From NCBI RefSeq assembly GCF_013376415.1, contig NZ_WYET01000009.1, positions 62,001 through 126,000 of the forward strand: a DNA stretch of 64,000 bases, given 5' to 3'. Positions within the stretch are counted from its first letter, which is position 1; each line of letters opens with the position of its first letter. This document shows positions 60,552 through 64,000 of this stretch, in pieces. The notes beneath the pieces are model-generated. The model saw only the letters and a program-made list of their open reading frames with translations. It did not search any database and was not told where the DNA came from. The position numbers were made by a program, and so were the translations under genes. Source of the stretch: Flagellimonas chongwuensis (lineage in GTDB: Bacteria > Bacteroidota > Bacteroidia > Flavobacteriales > Flavobacteriaceae).

Positions 60552-61757
60552 GTGTTTGCAATTTTCAAAAATCTGAAAGGTGATAAAGCCATTTGGGGCG
60601 TAGTGGCCCTATTGGCACTTTTCTCATTTTTGCCAGTGTACAGTGCCAGTACCAATTTGGTTTACGTCAATGGTGACGGGACCACATTGGGTCATTTGGT
60701 AAAGCATGCTGTGCTCTTGTTTTTGGGCTTCGGTATTATTTATGCCGTACACAGGATACCTACACATTATTTTAAGGGGCTTTCCATCATAGCCATGCCC
60801 ATAGTTATATTGCTTTTGATATACACCTTGACCGTGGAAACTCGAATTGGCGGTGTGACGGCAAACCGTTGGATAAAAATTCCTTTGGTGGGGGTCAACT
60901 TTCAGACATCAACATTAGCCGCAGTGGTTTTAATGATTTGGATAGCCAGATATCTAACCAAGATCAAGGACGTGAAGATAACGTTCAAAGAGAGTATCCT
61001 TCCGCTTTGGTTGCCGGTTGCCCTAGTGGTTTTGTTGATTTTGCCGGAGAACTTTTCAACAGCGGCAATTATTTGTTTTATGGTGTTGGTATTGTGTTTT
61101 TTGGGGGGATATCCCTTAAAATATTTGTTCGCCATGGTGGCTACGGGAATCATATTTGCAGGAATGTTCCTGTTTGTACTGTTCAAAGCACCAGAAGTAT
61201 TGCCGCAACGTGCAGGAACTTGGAAATCAAGGATAGAGACCTTTATCCATCCCGAACAAGCGGATAGAGATGATTTGCACCAGTTGACCTTGGCTCAGAT
61301 TGCCGTGGCCGAAGGTGGTGTTGTGGGCAAAGGAGCAGGAAAAAGTGTGATGAAGAATATGTTGTCCCAGAGTACGTCGGATTTCATTTTTGCTATCATC
61401 ATAGAAGAATATGGATTGTTGGGTGGAGGAGCATTGCTCTTTTTCTACCTGTTGTTATTGTTTAGAATCGTTGTTGTGGCGCATTCGTCCAAAACGGTTT
61501 TTTCAAAATTATTGGTGATAGGGGTCGGACTGCCGATTGTGTTCCAAGCCTTCATCAATATGGCCGTAGTGGTGCAGTTGTTTCCCGTTACGGGTCAACC
61601 GTTGCCATTGATCAGTATGGGAGGAACTTCCATTTGGATGACCTGTATGGCGATTGGAATCGTGTTGAGCGCCAGCAATAAAAAAGAAAATTTAGAGGAG
61701 CAATCCCATGGAATAGATGAAACGAATCCTTTAAAAGTATTGAGTGGACAGATATAG
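60552..61757 (+). CDS. ftsW: Peptidoglycan glycosyltransferase FtsW
   Basis: A 401-residue SEDS-family polymerase for septal peptidoglycan. It has about nine to ten transmembrane helices, and the motifs [16 protein letters not shown] (SEDS catalytic-loop region) and [21 protein letters not shown] (signature of FtsW/RodA). The GTG start is at 60552. The last 14 bp overlap the murG start. Its partner PBP is the ftsI product encoded upstream. Confidence 0.93.
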   Translation: MFAIFKNLKGDKAIWGVVALLALFSFLPVYSASTNLVYVNGDGTTLGHLVKHAVLLFLGFGIIYAVHRIPTHYFKGLSIIAMPIVILLLIYTLTVETRIGGVTANRWIKIPLVGVNFQTSTLAAVVLMIWIARYLTKIKDVKITFKESILPLWLPVALVVLLILPENFSTAAIICFMVLVLCFLGGYPLKYLFAMVATGIIFAGMFLFVLFKAPEVLPQRAGTWKSRIETFIHPEQADRDDLHQLTLAQIAVAEGGVVGKGAGKSVMKNMLSQSTSDFIFAIIIEEYGLLGGGALLFFYLLLLFRIVVVAHSSKTVFSKLLVIGVGLPIVFQAFINMAVVVQLFPVTGQPLPLISMGGTSIWMTCMAIGIVLSASNKKENLEEQSHGIDETNPLKVLSGQI

Positions 61758-62832
61758 GTTTATACTTTCTGGAGGAGGAACGGGAGGACATATTTATCCC
61801 GCCGTGGCCATAGCGAATGAATTGAAGCGAAGGTATCCCGATGCTGAATTTTTGTTCGTAGGCGCCAAGGATAAAATGGAAATGGAAAAAGTGCCGCAAG
61901 CAGGATATAAAATAAAGGGCTTGTGGATAAGTGGAATACAACGGAAACTGACATTGAAGAATCTCATGTTTCCATTAAAACTGATAAGTAGTTTGTTAGA
62001 AGCACGCAAAATAGTGAAGCAGTTCAGACCCCATGTGGCCATCGGCACGGGAGGTTTTGCTAGCGGACCATTGTTACGGATGGCCGAAAGCTCGGGTGTT
62101 CCATGCGTGCTGCAAGAACAGAACTCCTTCGCGGGAATCACGAACAAACTATTGGCGGGAAAAGCGGATAAAATCTGTGTGGCATACGACGGAATGGAGC
62201 GCTTTTTTCCCAAGGAAAAGATTATAAAGACAGGAAACCCTATCCGAACGGATTTGGTCGAAATAAAGGAAAGCAAGAAAGAGGCGACTGCATTTTTTGA
62301 ACTTGATTGTGATAAAAAGACTGTCTTGATTTTGGGCGGGAGCCTTGGGGCAAGGAGAATCAATCAATTGATTGAAAAGGAGCTTGATTTTTTTGCTGAA
62401 CAGGGATTACAAGTGCTTTGGCAGTGTGGTAAACTGTATCATGAAGAATACAAAAAGTATGAATCGGATAATGTCAAAGTATTGGCTTTTGTAAATAGAA
62501 TGGATTTGGCCTACGCTGCTGCAGATGTCATCATATCAAGAGCGGGAGCAGGGTCGGTCTCTGAGCTTTGTTTAGTGGGCAAACCTGTGGTTTTTATCCC
62601 ATCGCCCAATGTGGCCGAGGACCATCAAACGCAAAACGCAAAAGCATTGGTAGCTAAGGATGCCGCCATCATGCTAAGAGAAAATGATTTGGATGCTGAA
62701 TTTGAAAATAGCCTTTCTCATTTGATGAACTCAAAAGGGCTTCAGGAAGAATTGGGAAGGAACATCAAAAAAATGGCCATGCCAAAGGCTACGGAACATA
62801 TTGTGGACGAAATAGAAAAGTTGTTGAAGTGA
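61744..62832 (+). CDS. murG: UDP-GlcNAc--undecaprenyl-PP-MurNAc-pentapeptide GlcNAc transferase
   Basis: Makes lipid II from lipid I. The 362-residue GT28 enzyme has the N-terminal loop [38 protein letters not shown] (acceptor region) and [23 protein letters not shown] with [12 protein letters not shown] (donor binding). The start is GTG 61744, inside the end of ftsW (14-bp overlap). murC overlaps by 4 bp. Confidence 0.95.
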   Translation: MDRYRFILSGGGTGGHIYPAVAIANELKRRYPDAEFLFVGAKDKMEMEKVPQAGYKIKGLWISGIQRKLTLKNLMFPLKLISSLLEARKIVKQFRPHVAIGTGGFASGPLLRMAESSGVPCVLQEQNSFAGITNKLLAGKADKICVAYDGMERFFPKEKIIKTGNPIRTDLVEIKESKKEATAFFELDCDKKTVLILGGSLGARRINQLIEKELDFFAEQGLQVLWQCGKLYHEEYKKYESDNVKVLAFVNRMDLAYAAADVIISRAGAGSVSELCLVGKPVVFIPSPNVAEDHQTQNAKALVAKDAAIMLRENDLDAEFENSLSHLMNSKGLQEELGRNIKKMAMPKATEHIVDEIEKLLK

Positions 62833-64000
62833 ATTTGAAGGATATACATAGCGTTTATTTTATCGGTATTGGTGGTATCGGGATGTCCGCCTTGGCACGC
62901 TATTTCAAATTTGTAGGGAAAGAAGTGGCCGGCTATGACCGTACACCGACGCCTATCACCGATGGATTGGTTGAAAATGGGATATCCGTTCATTTTGAGG
63001 ATAATATCGATTTGGTTTCGGATACTTTTAAGCATCCAGATACTTTGGTGGTGTATACGCCTGCAGTACCATCCAAACATACCGAATATCAATATTACAA
63101 AACTGGTGGATTCAACCTTAAGAAGCGTTCCGAGGTGTTGGGCATCATTACCAAGGATTCGTTTTGTTTGGCGGTGGCGGGTACACATGGAAAGACTACC
63201 ACATCAAGCATCTTGGCCCATTTGCTCAAAGAGTGCGATTTGCCAATGACAGCTTTTTTGGGAGGTATATCCGAAGATTTTGATAGCAATTTTGTGCTGG
63301 ATGGCACAGAGTATTCCGTGGTGGAAGCGGATGAGTTCGACCGGTCATTTTTACGGTTGACGCCTACCATTGCCTGTGTCACATCTATGGATGCCGATCA
63401 TTTGGATATTTATGGAACCAAAGAGGAACTTGAGCATTCTTTTAGGGAGTTCGTGGATAGAATTAAACCTAACGGAAAATTGTTCGTGCGCAAGGGACTT
63501 CCTTTGGAGGGAATCACTTTTGGTATAGAAGATGGGGCCGATTACCGAATAGAAAATATAGAAATTGAACATGGAGCCTACATATTTGATCTCATAACGC
63601 CTTCCGAGGTTATTGAGAACGTAAAGTTCAACAAACCGGGAAGACACAATTTGCTCAATGGATTAGCTGCTTTTGCGATGGCGGTGCAAACCGGTTGCCC
63701 ACCACACCGCCTTGCCGAAGCTTTGGCCACTTTTAAAGGCGTTCAACGTAGGTTCTCTTACCAGATAAAAGAAAAGGATTTTGTGTTTATCGATGATTAT
63801 GCACATCACCCCACAGAAATCAGTGCGGTGCACCAAGCCATTCGGGAAATGCACGCTGGAGAAAAGGTAACGGTGATTTTTCAACCACACCTTTTTTCGA
63901 GGACACAGGATTTTGCCGATGATTTTGCGGCAAGTCTTTCGGATTTTGATGAAATCATTCTACTGGATATTTATCCAGCAAGGGAAGAGCCAATCGAGGG
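62829..64000 (+). CDS. murC: UDP-MurNAc-L-alanine ligase (3' truncated by window end)
   Basis: Adds L-alanine to UDP-MurNAc, the first ligase step. The visible 390 residues include the N-terminal [16 protein letters not shown], the ATP loop [33 protein letters not shown] and YAHHPTEI with [12 protein letters not shown] near the end, all typical of MurC. It starts with GTG 62829, which overlaps the murG stop (GTGA). The reading frame stays open to base 64000, so about 60 residues are missing beyond the window. In related genomes ftsQ, ftsA and ftsZ come next. Confidence 0.95.
   Translation, partial: MNLKDIHSVYFIGIGGIGMSALARYFKFVGKEVAGYDRTPTPITDGLVENGISVHFEDNIDLVSDTFKHPDTLVVYTPAVPSKHTEYQYYKTGGFNLKKRSEVLGIITKDSFCLAVAGTHGKTTTSSILAHLLKECDLPMTAFLGGISEDFDSNFVLDGTEYSVVEADEFDRSFLRLTPTIACVTSMDADHLDIYGTKEELEHSFREFVDRIKPNGKLFVRKGLPLEGITFGIEDGADYRIENIEIEHGAYIFDLITPSEVIENVKFNKPGRHNLLNGLAAFAMAVQTGCPPHRLAEALATFKGVQRRFSYQIKEKDFVFIDDYAHHPTEISAVHQAIREMHAGEKVTVIFQPHLFSRTQDFADDFAASLSDFDEIILLDIYPAREEPIE

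Noticed and set aside
1-64000. tRNA, rRNA, CRISPR arrays, insertion sequences or prophage
   Set aside because: No cloverleaf-like intergenic stretch, repeat-spacer pattern, transposase or integrase gene was found; intergenic gaps are short and explained mostly by promoters, hairpins and riboswitches.

Overview
The window reads as chromosomal DNA of a Flavobacteriaceae (phylum Bacteroidota) member. Three gliding-motility genes (gldA, gldB, gldC) are present. Several intergenic regions carry the Bacteroidota promoter signature (-7 box TAnnTTTG, sometimes with TTTG or TTG about 20-23 bp upstream). The protein architectures are also typical of the group: a MetX-aspartokinase-homoserine dehydrogenase fusion, a DAHP synthase-chorismate mutase fusion, a split MetH, and a DnaG without zinc-finger cysteines. 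A marine genus near Muricauda/Allomuricauda is a guess from protein flavour only. No tRNA, rRNA, CRISPR array, phage or insertion sequence was recognised. The DNA looks like core genome with compact operons.

Layout. 1-1632: end of a CocE-type hydrolase. 1711-6480: SAM-I riboswitch, trifunctional ThrA-MetX protein and a MetZ/MetB-type sulfhydrylase (aspartate to homocysteine). 6535-14318: Rrf2 regulator and an assimilatory sulfate operon (DUF2061, CysH, CysD, CysN, sulfite reductase with a HEPN tail, CobA, ferredoxin-NADP reductase). 14408-16171: AraC regulator and a short-chain dehydrogenase. 16258-23107: second SAM-I riboswitch, split methionine synthase, MetF, then two envelope proteins. 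23178-26686: serine hydrolase, PLP decarboxylase (-), GldA (-). 26933-30987: aromatic amino acid operon (prephenate dehydratase, aminotransferase, prephenate dehydrogenase, DAHP synthase/chorismate mutase) preceded by a Phe/Tyr-rich leader peptide and an intrinsic terminator. 31121-38814: GIN-domain protein, secreted protein, RsgA, Dtd, MazG-like, AroA, QueA, RlmN, polyprenyl synthase. 38926-41378: ECF sigma factor, membrane protein and a predicted beta-barrel protein. 41427-52572: mixed genes including a dipeptidyl-peptidase-like hydrolase, DnaG, a LuxR-type response regulator with Glu at the phospho-acceptor site, NadE, GldB-GldC, pirin and EngB. 52740-64000: the division and cell-wall (dcw) cluster mraZ-rsmH-ftsL-ftsI-murE-mraY-murD-ftsW-murG-murC (cut by the window end), preceded by MraZ-box-like repeats.

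How it fits together. The first 23 kb is a sulfur-amino-acid region. Sulfate is reduced to sulfide by the cys operon. Sulfide joins the activated homoserine made by the trifunctional protein to give homocysteine, and MetH plus MetF methylate it to methionine. SAM riboswitches guard the carbon-skeleton and methylation branches, while the sulfate branch probably answers to the adjacent Rrf2 regulator.

The strongest candidate for something little described is the leader at 26933-27060. A 23-residue peptide with ten aromatic residues is followed by mutually exclusive antiterminator and terminator pairings immediately before the Phe/Tyr biosynthetic genes, which is the layout of classical ribosome-mediated attenuation in a Bacteroidota genome.
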